Below are positions 50,317 to 57,993 of a stretch of 64,000 nt of DNA, one piece after another. The DNA comes from Anaerolineae bacterium (GTDB lineage: Bacteria; Chloroflexota; Anaerolineae; Anaerolineales; Villigracilaceae), in contig JAKLPV010000085.1 of NCBI GenBank assembly GCA_022013685.1, positions 1 to 64,000 on the forward strand, given 5' to 3'. A program made the position numbers and the translations under genes. The notes beneath the pieces are model-generated. The model was given only the letters and a program-made list of their open reading frames with translations, was not told the origin of the DNA and did not search any database. The number at the start of each line of letters is the position of its first letter. Position 1 is the stretch's first letter.

Positions 50317-51702
50317 ATGACAAATGCCCGTATTGACCAATTGGTGCAAGTTCTGAATCAAAAAACATGGCCCAAAACCAATACCATCACTCCCCAGGCG
50401 CGCGAAATGTTCCTGGCCGGCCTGGATGCGGCCAACACCTACAGCGGAAATTTCGACGATCTGCTTGACCCGGTCCAGGGCTTCTTTCAAATTGGCGTGC
50501 TTTCCTATGCCCTGGCCGGCTCCGCCCGCATTCTGAGCCTGGCGGCTTTTATCGGCAACGACCGGTTCGACCCGGATGGCCTGCAAAAAGCCCAGGATTT
50601 GATCCGCACCGCAAACCGATTCTCCCCCGGTCAACCCGAAATCGAGCTGGTCGAGGCCGGGCTGTGGATCAACCTGAAGCAGTATCCAAATGCCCGCCAG
50701 GTCCTTGACCGTATCTCGAAGGCCGATTTTATGAACATCCACCTTTGCCTGGCCGAGATGAGCTACTGGAGCAATTTTGACATCGCCCAGAGCGAAGCCT
50801 GGTTCCGCCGCGCAAACAGCCTCAACGTTTCAGGCGCGCAGCGCGCTATTTTGTTCAATCGCATGGCGCGTCAATATCTGGTGAGTGAGCGCTACGACCA
50901 GGCCATTGACCTTTACTGGAAAACCGCCGAAATGACCCCACAAGATCCCTGGGTCTGGCACAACATGAGCGTCATCTATCTGCGCCAGAACAAACTGGTC
51001 GATTCGTTTTATGCCAATCAAAAAGCGCTCCATCTTATGGATTTTGCCGCCGCCCGCGAAATCCACGATTACCTGCGCCCTCACTTTGGGCTGATTAAAC
51101 AGCTTGAAGACGCCCAGGAGAGTTTGCGGCGCGACCCGCGCCAGGCGGGCCTGTATTTGCGAACAATCGCCGAAATCTATTTTTCGCTTGGGCAAACTCC
51201 GCAAGCCTTGAAAGCGCTCAACGAACTGCTTAAACCCAAGCCCAAAGATGCCGAAATGTATAACCTGCGCGGGCGCTTGTTCAACCGCCTGCAACAGTTC
51301 GATGATGCCATCGCAGATTTTAGCCAGGCGATTAAAATCCAACCCAAAAACCCCGATTATCCTTATAACCGGGGCAACAGCTATTATGCCAAACAGGATT
51401 TTCGCCGCGCCGCCGAAAATTATGGCGAAGCCATCAAATTAAAACCGGATTATGTCGAAGCCTACACCAACCGCGCCGCCTGTTACCGGATGCTCAAAAA
51501 TTTTGACAAAGCCCTGGCCGATTACAACAAAGCCATCAGTTTGCGTCCCAACGACCCGGTCAGCTACATCGACCGCAGCCAGGTCTATCAGCTTTTGAAC
51601 AAAATCCCCCAGGCGCGCAAAGACCTCGAATTTGCCCTGACCCTGCCTGCCCCGAACCGTCAAATTCAGGATGAAATTCACCAGGCGCTCGGCAGGCTAT
51701 AA
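50317..51702 (+). CDS. TPR-repeat protein
   Basis: A 461-residue soluble protein made largely of tetratricopeptide repeats. Clear units occur in the C-terminal half, such as AEMYNLRGRLFNRLQQFDDAIADFSQAIKIQPKNPDYPYNRGNSYYAKQDFRRAAENYGEAIKLKPDYVEAYTNRAACYRM. The N-terminal half has helical repeats with weaker signatures. No signal or membrane helix is seen, so it is a cytoplasmic scaffold. ATG 50317 is chosen over the track's TTG 50299 by position of the first helix. It ends 36 bases before the thioesterase gene. Confidence 0.88.
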   Translation: MTNARIDQLVQVLNQKTWPKTNTITPQAREMFLAGLDAANTYSGNFDDLLDPVQGFFQIGVLSYALAGSARILSLAAFIGNDRFDPDGLQKAQDLIRTANRFSPGQPEIELVEAGLWINLKQYPNARQVLDRISKADFMNIHLCLAEMSYWSNFDIAQSEAWFRRANSLNVSGAQRAILFNRMARQYLVSERYDQAIDLYWKTAEMTPQDPWVWHNMSVIYLRQNKLVDSFYANQKALHLMDFAAAREIHDYLRPHFGLIKQLEDAQESLRRDPRQAGLYLRTIAEIYFSLGQTPQALKALNELLKPKPKDAEMYNLRGRLFNRLQQFDDAIADFSQAIKIQPKNPDYPYNRGNSYYAKQDFRRAAENYGEAIKLKPDYVEAYTNRAACYRMLKNFDKALADYNKAISLRPNDPVSYIDRSQVYQLLNKIPQARKDLEFALTLPAPNRQIQDEIHQALGRL

Positions 51703-51738
51703 TCTTGTCCAAAGAATTGTTTGGATATTCGGAGACCC

Positions 51739-52542
51739 ATGTCAAAAATATTTACCCGTACTTTTCGTGTGCGCTGGTCTGAGTTGGACGCCAGCGGGAC
51801 CGTCGCCCCGGCGGCTTATCTGCGTTACCTGGTCGAAACTGCCTACGATTGGGGGGACGCGCTTGGTTTGGGAGCCAAAAACGACCGGCTGCTCGGCCTG
51901 TTCTGGCTGATCCGCGAGACCGAGATCCGCTTTTTGCGCCCACTGCGTCACAACGACGTTTTCGACTTCACCATCTGGATGGTCAACTGGCAGCGGGTGC
52001 GCGGCACGCGCTGTTTCGAGCTGACCCTCAAAGACAGCGGCGAAGTCATCGCCCAGGGCAGCCAGCACATCGTCGCCATGGACGCCCAAACCGGCCGCCC
52101 GGCCAGCCCGCCCGAAGAGAGCATCGACAACTTCCGTCTCGACCAGCCGCGCATCTTCCCGTTCGAACGCTTCCCCAAAGTTGCCGCGCCTGAAAAGCAG
52201 TTCGTCATGCAGCGCCAGGTGGAATGGGGAGATTTGGACGCGCTCGAGCATGTCAACAACGCGATCTACGTCACCTACGCTGAAGAAGCCGCCGCACAGG
52301 ACCTCGCCACCCGCGGCTGGACTCCCGTCAAACTGGCCGAATCCAACTTGACGGTTGCCACGCGCCGCGTCCACATCCAATACCTGTCTCCGGCGGTCTG
52401 GGGCGAAACTCTCGCGATTTCGACCCACTCGCTCTCCGCCAGCGACACCGGCGGGACTCGCTACGTCGGCATGGCCCGCGCCGATGGCTTTCCCGTCTGT
52501 GAATGCATCCTGGACTGGGAACTGGTCGAAAGAAAAAAATGA
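51739..52542 (+). CDS. Acyl-ACP thioesterase-like double hotdog protein
   Basis: A 267-residue protein with two hotdog domains. The first starts TFRVRWSELDASGTVAPAAYLRYLVETAYDWGDALG. The second starts QRQVEWGDLDALEHVNNAIYVTYAEEAAAQDL, where D-x-x-x-H-V-N-N is the 4HBT active-site form. Two fused hotdogs and this length match FatA/FatB-type acyl-ACP thioesterases of bacteria, which release fatty acids from ACP. ATG 51739 follows CGGAGACCC. The stop overlaps the next start (ATGA). Confidence 0.88.
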   Translation: MSKIFTRTFRVRWSELDASGTVAPAAYLRYLVETAYDWGDALGLGAKNDRLLGLFWLIRETEIRFLRPLRHNDVFDFTIWMVNWQRVRGTRCFELTLKDSGEVIAQGSQHIVAMDAQTGRPASPPEESIDNFRLDQPRIFPFERFPKVAAPEKQFVMQRQVEWGDLDALEHVNNAIYVTYAEEAAAQDLATRGWTPVKLAESNLTVATRRVHIQYLSPAVWGETLAISTHSLSASDTGGTRYVGMARADGFPVCECILDWELVERKK

Positions 52543-53792
52543 CCCTAAAAAAAATCGTCGCCATCCTCGGCGGCGGCCCGGCCGGCCTGATGGCCGCCGA
52601 AACGCTGGCCGGGCGCTCAGAGATCGAAATCCATATTTACGAGGCCATGCCTTCGCTTGGACGAAAATTCCTGCGGGCCGGGGTTGGCGGGCTGAACCTG
52701 ACCCACTCCGAACCGCAGGATGCGTTCCTTGCCCGCTACAGCCAGCCCGAGCGCCTCGCGCCGATGCTGCGCGCCTTTGGTCAGGAACAAATGATCGCCT
52801 GGGCCAAAGAGCTCGGCTTTGAAACCTTTACCGGCAGCTCCGGGCGGGTTTTCCCGGTTGGCATGAAAGCCTCGCCCATCCTGCGCGAGTGGCTGAAACG
52901 ATTGACAGATTTGGGGGTGGTTTTTCACACAAATCACAAATGGATTGGCTTTGCGGACTCGAAAGTCTCCCGACTTTCGACACTCCAACATCAGGAAACG
53001 TTGGAGTCCATCGTATTTGATACCCCTGATGGCCCGCAAACCGTCCCGGCAGACGCCGCGCTGCTGGCCCTCGGCGGAGGGAGCTGGCCGAAGCTGGGCT
53101 CGACCGGCGGCTGGATTCCGATTCTCGAAGCCCGGGGCATCCCGGTCGCGCCGCTCAAACCCGCCAACTGCGGCTTCGACGTGGCCTGGACCGAAGTTTT
53201 CAAAACCAAATTCGACGGCGCGCCGCTTAAATCGGTGACACTCACCTTTGGCGAGATTTGCAAACAGGGCGAGTTTATCGTCACAAAAGATGGGGTCGAA
53301 GGCAGCCTGATCTACGCCCTGTCCGCGCTCCTCCGCGACGAGATCGAGCAAAACGGACAGGCGGTCATCCACCTCGACCTGGCTCCCGATTGGACTCAGG
53401 AAAAGCTGATTAACCGGCTGTCCCTGCCGCGCGGCTCACGCTCGATGGGCAGTCACCTCGAAAAAACGGTCGCCATCAAAGGGGTTAAAGCCGGGCTGCT
53501 CTGGGAATTTGTCCCGCGTGAAGACTTCCAATCCCCCGCGAAGTTGGCCGCGGCCATCAAAAACCTGCCCATCCCGCTGACCCGCCCGCGCCCGCTGGCG
53601 GAAGCCATCAGCAGCGCGGGCGGAGTCCGTTTCGAGGCGCTCGATGAGCACCTGATGCTTAAATCCCTGCCGGGTGTCTTTTGCGCCGGGGAAATGCTCG
53701 ACTGGGAAGCGCCGACCGGTGGCTATCTGTTGACCGCTTGCATGTCGACTGCCGTCTGGGCCGCAAGGGGAATACAAACGTACTTGCAGTAA
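52539..53792 (+). CDS. FAD-dependent flavoprotein (TIGR03862-like), carries an inserted palindromic element
   Basis: A 417-residue oxidoreductase of the HI0933/BaiN-like group. The N-terminal dinucleotide fold is KIVAILGGGPAGLMAAETLAGR, followed by LGRKFLRAGVGGLNLTHSE, a signature of the TIGR03862 subgroup. ALLALGGGSWPKLGSTG and the C-terminal GVFCAGEMLDWEAPTGGYLLTACMSTAVWAARG close the FAD site. Between HKWIGF and IVFDTPDGPQ it contains about 19 additional residues (ADSKVSRLSTLQHQETLES) encoded by the 55-bp double-hairpin element. The start overlaps the thioesterase stop (ATGA). Substrate unknown. Confidence 0.9.
   Translation: MTLKKIVAILGGGPAGLMAAETLAGRSEIEIHIYEAMPSLGRKFLRAGVGGLNLTHSEPQDAFLARYSQPERLAPMLRAFGQEQMIAWAKELGFETFTGSSGRVFPVGMKASPILREWLKRLTDLGVVFHTNHKWIGFADSKVSRLSTLQHQETLESIVFDTPDGPQTVPADAALLALGGGSWPKLGSTGGWIPILEARGIPVAPLKPANCGFDVAWTEVFKTKFDGAPLKSVTLTFGEICKQGEFIVTKDGVEGSLIYALSALLRDEIEQNGQAVIHLDLAPDWTQEKLINRLSLPRGSRSMGSHLEKTVAIKGVKAGLLWEFVPREDFQSPAKLAAAIKNLPIPLTRPRPLAEAISSAGGVRFEALDEHLMLKSLPGVFCAGEMLDWEAPTGGYLLTACMSTAVWAARGIQTYLQ
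52955..53009. repeat. Double-hairpin palindromic element inside the flavoprotein gene (copy 1)
   Basis: Runs GGACTC to GAGTCC, 55 bases. Left hairpin: TCGAAAG-TCTCCCGA-CTTTCGA. Right hairpin: TCCAAC-(ATCAGGAAAC)-GTTGGA. Ends are complementary (GGACTC/GAGTCC). The element is read through in frame. A second copy lies at 59451-59506 with different but again self-complementary arms. Confidence 0.8.
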
Positions 53793-53809
53793 TCTGAAAA
53801 CTGATATTT

Positions 53810-54670
53810 CTATAACGCGATCAAGCAGATCGCGGCCAGCGCCACCAAAATTCCGGCCATCTGCAAGCGGTTGACGCGCTCTTTGAGCAGCAAACCGGCC
53901 AGCAAGACGGTCATGCCGGGGTAGAGCGAACCCAGCACAGCGGCCACGTCCAGCCGCCCGGTTTGGCTGGCCAGGATGTACAGGCCGTTGGCGGTCACGT
54001 CCAGCACGGCGTTGACTGGCACGATCGACCAGACCGGCCTCGCCAGCCGCAGGGACGGGCGCTTGATCAGGGCATAGACCAACAGCATTAGCATCCCGCC
54101 CAGGCGCGAGCCGACCAGCGGCCACAGGTTGGATTCCTGTCCGGCGCGGTGGATCAGGATAAAGTACAGCCCGAAACCAAACCCCGCCAGGAAGGGCATT
54201 CGCAATTCCTTCCAGCCTTGGATGGTCGGGCGCAGGCTGCCGCTTTCTCCGGCTGAAATGGCCCAGACCGCCGCCAGCGCCAGGAGGAAGCCGAACAGGG
54301 TCAGCCAGTCGGGGAATCCTTCGCTGAAACTGCCAAACGCGACCGGCAGGCTGGCCGCCAGCAGGGCCGAAACGGGCGCGGCGATGCTCATCTGGCCTTC
54401 GGCCATGGCTTTGTAGAGCACGATCAGGCCGATTGTGCCGATCGCCCCGGCCAGCATGGCAAAGCCCCAGCCGGTCAGGCTCATCGACGGTTGGCCGGAG
54501 AGCGTGGCAACGGCAAAAACGCCGAGCATGCCGATCCATTCGGCGTGGAAGACGACCGCCAGGGCATTGGCGGAACGGCGCGAGGCCAATCCGCCGGCAA
54601 AATCGGCGGCGCCCCACGAGATTGCCGCGCCGAGACCGTACAGGATGGGAAGCAGGGAGGTTAGATTCAT
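53810..54670 (-). CDS. EamA-family (DMT) transporter
   Basis: A 286-residue inner-membrane protein with ten predicted helices arranged as two EamA halves of five. The N-terminal half begins LPILYGLGAAISWGAADFAGGLASRR; the C-terminal half ends VAAVLGSLYPGMTVLLAGLLLKERVNRLQMAGILVALAAICLIAL, with the ERV-x-x-x-Q-x-x-G motif common to DMT exporters. Substrate unknown; relatives export amino acids or metabolites. Convergent with the flavoprotein gene (17 bases apart). Confidence 0.9.
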   Translation of the reverse strand: MNLTSLLPILYGLGAAISWGAADFAGGLASRRSANALAVVFHAEWIGMLGVFAVATLSGQPSMSLTGWGFAMLAGAIGTIGLIVLYKAMAEGQMSIAAPVSALLAASLPVAFGSFSEGFPDWLTLFGFLLALAAVWAISAGESGSLRPTIQGWKELRMPFLAGFGFGLYFILIHRAGQESNLWPLVGSRLGGMLMLLVYALIKRPSLRLARPVWSIVPVNAVLDVTANGLYILASQTGRLDVAAVLGSLYPGMTVLLAGLLLKERVNRLQMAGILVALAAICLIAL

Positions 54671-54749
54671 GGCGGTTAAAGTAACGTGAGATACTCTCTC
54701 GCGTTACGAACGGGCTGATTGTACTTGAAATTGCCAGGCGGTCAGGGTT

Positions 54750-54784
54750 AAAACAAAACGCCAGGGTTAAAAAATCTTGGCGTT
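54750..54784 (-). terminator. Rho-independent terminator after the B12 transporter operon
   Basis: AACGCCA (54757-54763) pairs with TGGCGTT (54778-54784); on the minus strand TTTTGTTTT follows. It lies just past the btuD-like stop. Confidence 0.8.
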
Positions 54785-54790
54785 AAAAAT

Positions 54791-55558
54791 TTACTTCGGC
54801 AGCACTAGCGGCGTGCCATTGAAGGGATGTTTGACCACCTGCACCGGCCAGCCGTAGACCCGCGAGAGCGTTTCTTCGGTCAGAATCTCGGCGGGTGTGC
54901 CGATAAAGCGCAATTCCCCGTTTTCGAGCAGGGCGATGCGCTCGGCATAGCGCGCGGCCAGGTTCAGGTCGTGCAGGGCGATCAGTACCGTCAGCTCACA
55001 CTCGCGGGCCAGTTTGTAGACCAGCTCCATCAGGGTCATTTGGTGCTGCAGATCGAGGTGACTGGTCGGTTCGTCGAGCAGCAGGATCGGGGTGCACTGC
55101 GCCAGGGCGCGCGCCAGCAAGACGCGCTGCTGTTCGCCGCCGGAAAGTTCTCCGACGCGGCGCTCGGCCAGGGACAGGGCATCGACCCGTTCGAGCGAGT
55201 CGCGGGCGATGCGTTCATCGTCCGCGGAGAGCTGACCGAGAAAGTTCAGGTAGGGGGTGCGGCCAAAGAGAACCGTCTCCAGCGCGGTATAGGCCGGGGG
55301 AAGCTGAATGCCCTGCGGGACGACGGCAATTTGACGGGCGCGCCCGGCGGGGCCGAATCCGCTCATTAAACGGCCAGACAGGCGAATCGTCCCGCTCGAG
55401 ACGGGCAGGACCCCGCTCAGGGCGCGGATCAAGGTCGATTTGCCGGAGCCGTTCGGCCCGACCAGCGCGAGAATCTCCCCTTTTTGCATCCCGAAACTGA
55501 TATTTTTCAGCACAGGCCGCCCATGATAGGCGACGGTCAGGTTTTCAGCTTGAATCAT
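54791..55558 (-). CDS. btuD: Vitamin B12 ABC transporter ATP-binding protein
   Basis: A 255-residue ATPase of the siderophore/cobalamin class. Walker A is GPNGSGKST near residue 35, the signature is LSGGEQQRVLLARAL near 137 and Walker B is ILLLDEPTSHLD near 158. ATG 55558 (MIQAENLTVAY) overlaps the permease stop (TAATG); the track start at 55750 only extends over the permease end. The B12 assignment rests on the cobalamin riboswitch at the head of the operon; sequence alone would allow an iron-siderophore transporter too. Confidence 0.88.
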   Translation of the reverse strand: MIQAENLTVAYHGRPVLKNISFGMQKGEILALVGPNGSGKSTLIRALSGVLPVSSGTIRLSGRLMSGFGPAGRARQIAVVPQGIQLPPAYTALETVLFGRTPYLNFLGQLSADDERIARDSLERVDALSLAERRVGELSGGEQQRVLLARALAQCTPILLLDEPTSHLDLQHQMTLMELVYKLARECELTVLIALHDLNLAARYAERIALLENGELRFIGTPAEILTEETLSRVYGWPVQVVKHPFNGTPLVLPK

Positions 55559-56550
55559 TACCAGGCGCCTCCCAGTTTTGCGCGGCGCAAAATCCACAGG
55601 AAGAAAGGCGCGCCGGCCAGGGCCGTGACGATGCCGAGCGGAAGTTCCTGCGGGGCGATCACAACCCGCGCCAGCACGTCGGCCAGCAGCAGGGCGGCCG
55701 CGCCGCCGATAACGCTGAGCGGCAGGATGCGCCGATAGTCTGCGCCCCACCAGAAGCGCATGATGTGCGGAATGATCAGGCCGACAAAGCCGATGATCCC
55801 GGCAAAGGCGACCGCGGCGGCAGTGGTCAGGGAGGCGGCGACGATGATAATCAGTTTGGCGCGGCGCGTATCCAGGCCGAGTTGGGCGGCCTGCTCATCG
55901 CCGAACTGGAGCAGGTTCAGGGAATGCCCGCTCAGGACCAGGGCCGTCAGGCCAATCGCCAGGAAGGGGATCAGGGCCAGGACGGCGTCCCAGCCGCCGA
56001 GAGTGACCCCGCCCAACAGCCAGCCGAGGGCGCGACGCAGCTCTCCACTTGAGCGCAGCATCAGGAAGGAGGTCAGCGAGGTGGCAAAGGAGGAGATGGC
56101 GACCCCGGCCAGGATCAGGCTGGTGGTCGGGACGCTGCCGCCGACGCGGGCGAAGCTGTAAACCAGCAGGACGGTCAACAGGCCAGCGGCGAAGGCCGCC
56201 AACGGGACTGCCATCAACCCGAGCACGCCATACGGCCACTGGATGGACATTGCCAGGACTGCGCCCAGCCCCGCGCCGGAAGCGACACCGATTAAGTAAG
56301 GGTCGGCCAGCGGGTTGCGGAACAATCCCTGGTAGGCTGCGCCGCTGCCGGAGAGCGCCGCCCCGACCAGCACGATCAGGGCCGTGCGCGGCAGGCGGAT
56401 GTCCCACAGGATGGTATTAAATGTGCCGTTCGCGCCCGAACCGGTCAGCGCCGCCCAAAGTTCGGCGGGCGGGATGAATACCGAACCGATGGCGATGCTC
56501 AGGAGCAAGGCCACGGCGAGGGTGAGGAGGGTCAGCAGGTAAGGGCGCAT
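55558..56550 (-). CDS. btuC: Vitamin B12 ABC transporter permease (FecCD family)
   Basis: A 330-residue polytopic FecCD-type permease, about nine to ten helices. It shows the family block IRLPRTALIVLVGAALSGSGAAYQGLFRNPLADPYLIGVASGAGLGA and the later FAGIIGFVGLIIPHIMRFWWGADYRRILPLS. ATG 56550 (MRPYLLTLLTLAVALLL) is the natural start, the track start 56640 lies in the repeat-rich leader. It sits between the binding protein and the ATPase and is coupled to the latter by a one-base overlap. Confidence 0.9.
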   Translation of the reverse strand: MRPYLLTLLTLAVALLLSIAIGSVFIPPAELWAALTGSGANGTFNTILWDIRLPRTALIVLVGAALSGSGAAYQGLFRNPLADPYLIGVASGAGLGAVLAMSIQWPYGVLGLMAVPLAAFAAGLLTVLLVYSFARVGGSVPTTSLILAGVAISSFATSLTSFLMLRSSGELRRALGWLLGGVTLGGWDAVLALIPFLAIGLTALVLSGHSLNLLQFGDEQAAQLGLDTRRAKLIIIVAASLTTAAAVAFAGIIGFVGLIIPHIMRFWWGADYRRILPLSVIGGAAALLLADVLARVVIAPQELPLGIVTALAGAPFFLWILRRAKLGGAW

Positions 56551-56572
56551 GGCAAGATGGTAAATGGTGGAT

Positions 56573-56623
56573 GGTAATTGGTAATTGGGTGTGGGCGAAA
56601 ACAAATCCCAATTACCAATTACT
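56573..56623. repeat. 17-bp near-perfect inverted repeat between btuF and btuC
   Basis: GGTAATTGGTAATTGGG (56573-56589) is complementary to CCCAATTACCAATTACT (56607-56623) at 16 of 17 positions. Each arm is itself a tandem of TAATTGG. It falls in the btuF-btuC gap and could act as attenuator or mRNA-stability element. Confidence 0.7.
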
Positions 56624-56632
56624 AATCGCCAA

Positions 56633-57589
56633 TTACTCAAATAACCCCGGCCTGAGCAGCTTCGCCAGGGCTTCGAGGCCGTCCACCAGGCGCGGGCCGG
56701 GGCGGCTGACCAGGTTGTCGTCGAAGGGGAAAACCTGTCCGTTTTTGACGGCGCTCAGGTTCTCCCAACCGGGACGTTCGGCGACCGATTCGACGGTCAC
56801 ACCCCACATCGAGTCACCCAGGATGATGAACATCGGATCTTCAGCCACGATCTGCTCGATGCTCAACTGCGGGTACGCGTCAAGGTCGGCGGCGATGTTC
56901 TTGCCGCCGGCGCGACCGATCAGCAGGGTGATGAAAGTTCCTTTGCCGGCGGTATAAGGCTGGGCCGGATTGCTGGCGTCGATCTCGTAGAAAACGCTGA
57001 AAACCGAGCTGAGCGGAGCGATCTTCTCATCCACGGCGGCGACGCGCGCTTTGAGCGATTCGACCAGTGCTGCGGCTTCTGTTTCGCGCCCGGTCAGTTG
57101 GGCCACGGTTTCGAGGTTGGTATACATTTCTTCGAGTGTGGTTGGGTTTTTCAGGTAGAAAACCGTCAGGCCCAAATCTTCGAGCGATTTAACCAGTTCG
57201 GAGGGGTTGATCTCAGCCGCCAGCACCAGATCGGGCTGCAGGGCGACGATCGCCTCGAGGTTGTATTCGCCCATCGAGCCGCCGATATCGGGCAGGGACA
57301 GGGCCTCGGCGGGATAGTCCGAGAACAGGTCGCGGCCAACCGTTTGCCCGCCCGCGCCGATCGCGAACAGGATCTCGGTGTTGGAGGGGGCCAGCGAGAC
57401 GACTTTTTGGGCCGGTTCCGCGAGAATGACCTGGCGGCCAAGCCCGTCGGTCAGCGAAACGTTGTTCGATGGCGTGGGCGGAAACAGGGAGGGCGCTTCA
57501 GTGGCCGGGACTGTGGGGGTTACGGCTGGGGTGCAGGCGGCCAGGAGCAGGGTCAATGCCAGTAAGGGAAAAGTGATCTTACGAAACAT
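56633..57589 (-). CDS. btuF: Vitamin B12 ABC transporter substrate-binding lipoprotein
   Basis: A 318-residue periplasmic-binding-protein-type receptor. The signal peptide ends in a lipobox (LLAAC), then a T/P linker. The mature domain has the BtuF/FepB pattern: QKVVSLAPSNTEILFAIGAGGQTVGRDLFSDYPAEALSLPDIGG, then IVALQPDLVLAAEINPSELVKSLEDLGLTVFYL. ATG 57589 with GGAG upstream is preferred to the track start 57655. It is the first gene of the operon, directly downstream of a cobalamin riboswitch with terminator, which points to B12 or its precursors as ligand. Confidence 0.9.
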   Translation of the reverse strand: MFRKITFPLLALTLLLAACTPAVTPTVPATEAPSLFPPTPSNNVSLTDGLGRQVILAEPAQKVVSLAPSNTEILFAIGAGGQTVGRDLFSDYPAEALSLPDIGGSMGEYNLEAIVALQPDLVLAAEINPSELVKSLEDLGLTVFYLKNPTTLEEMYTNLETVAQLTGRETEAAALVESLKARVAAVDEKIAPLSSVFSVFYEIDASNPAQPYTAGKGTFITLLIGRAGGKNIAADLDAYPQLSIEQIVAEDPMFIILGDSMWGVTVESVAERPGWENLSAVKNGQVFPFDDNLVSRPGPRLVDGLEALAKLLRPGLFE

Positions 57590-57744
57590 GGGTGAATTCT
57601 CCTTGGAGATATTGTCTGAAGGGCGAAGGTCAAAACCTTCAATCACAAAGGCCACAAAGTGTCACAAAGGAAAACCAAAATAAATTTTCGGCGTGTTACG
57701 TTGTTACCGTTGTGGAAAGGTTTTTATGTACAGCAAAACACAAA

Positions 57745-57778
57745 TCAAAATCCCCTGCCGCGTCAGCGGTCAGGGGAG
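57745..57778 (-). terminator. Riboswitch-controlled terminator
   Basis: On the minus strand CCCCTGACCGC and GCGGCAGGGG form a hairpin followed by ATTTTGATTTG. It lies between the cobalamin aptamer and btuF and is the probable expression platform for transcriptional control. Confidence 0.75.
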
Positions 57779-57841
57779 GTCGGGAGGGCAAGTCTGATGA
57801 AAAATCGCCGTTCCCACCTCCTTTCGCGAGAGAGTGGTACG

Positions 57842-57938
57842 AAAACGAATAGTGCGGGCGACCTGGCTTGTTCTTTGCAGAACTTACAGTTGCGCGACAG
57901 CGCCGGACTTGCACCGGCTTCGCCGCATCCATTCGTTT
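57842..57938 (-). ncRNA. Cobalamin riboswitch aptamer
   Basis: On the minus strand the conserved core reads GCCGGTGCAAGTCCGGCGCTG, then GCGCAACTGTAAG and AAGCCAGGTCGCCCGC, the standard cobalamin (B12-box) signature. AAACGAAT and ATTCGTTT close the outer P1 helix. It precedes btuF by about 250 bases, with the terminator in between. Binding of cobalamin should stop synthesis of the transporter. Confidence 0.92.
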
Positions 57939-57958
57939 ATTCAGTTGTGAAAAAGATT

Positions 57959-57980
57959 GTATGCCCGGTCGGGGCATACG
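57959..57980 (-). terminator. Terminator after the TPR-Yip1 gene
   Basis: GTATGCCC and GGGCATAC form an 8-bp stem, followed on the minus strand by AATCTTTTT. It separates the TPR-Yip1 gene from the riboswitch leader. Confidence 0.7.
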
Positions 57981-57993
57981 TCAATAGCTGGGT

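Noticed and set aside
53436-54617. 393-codon minus-strand ORF spanning two genes
   Set aside because: Overlaps the EamA gene in another frame and the flavoprotein antisense; arginine/glycine-rich composition of a shadow frame.
56555-56645. CRISPR-like array from repeated TAATTGG units
   Set aside because: Units are 7 bases without unique spacers and form an inverted repeat, not direct repeats with spacers.
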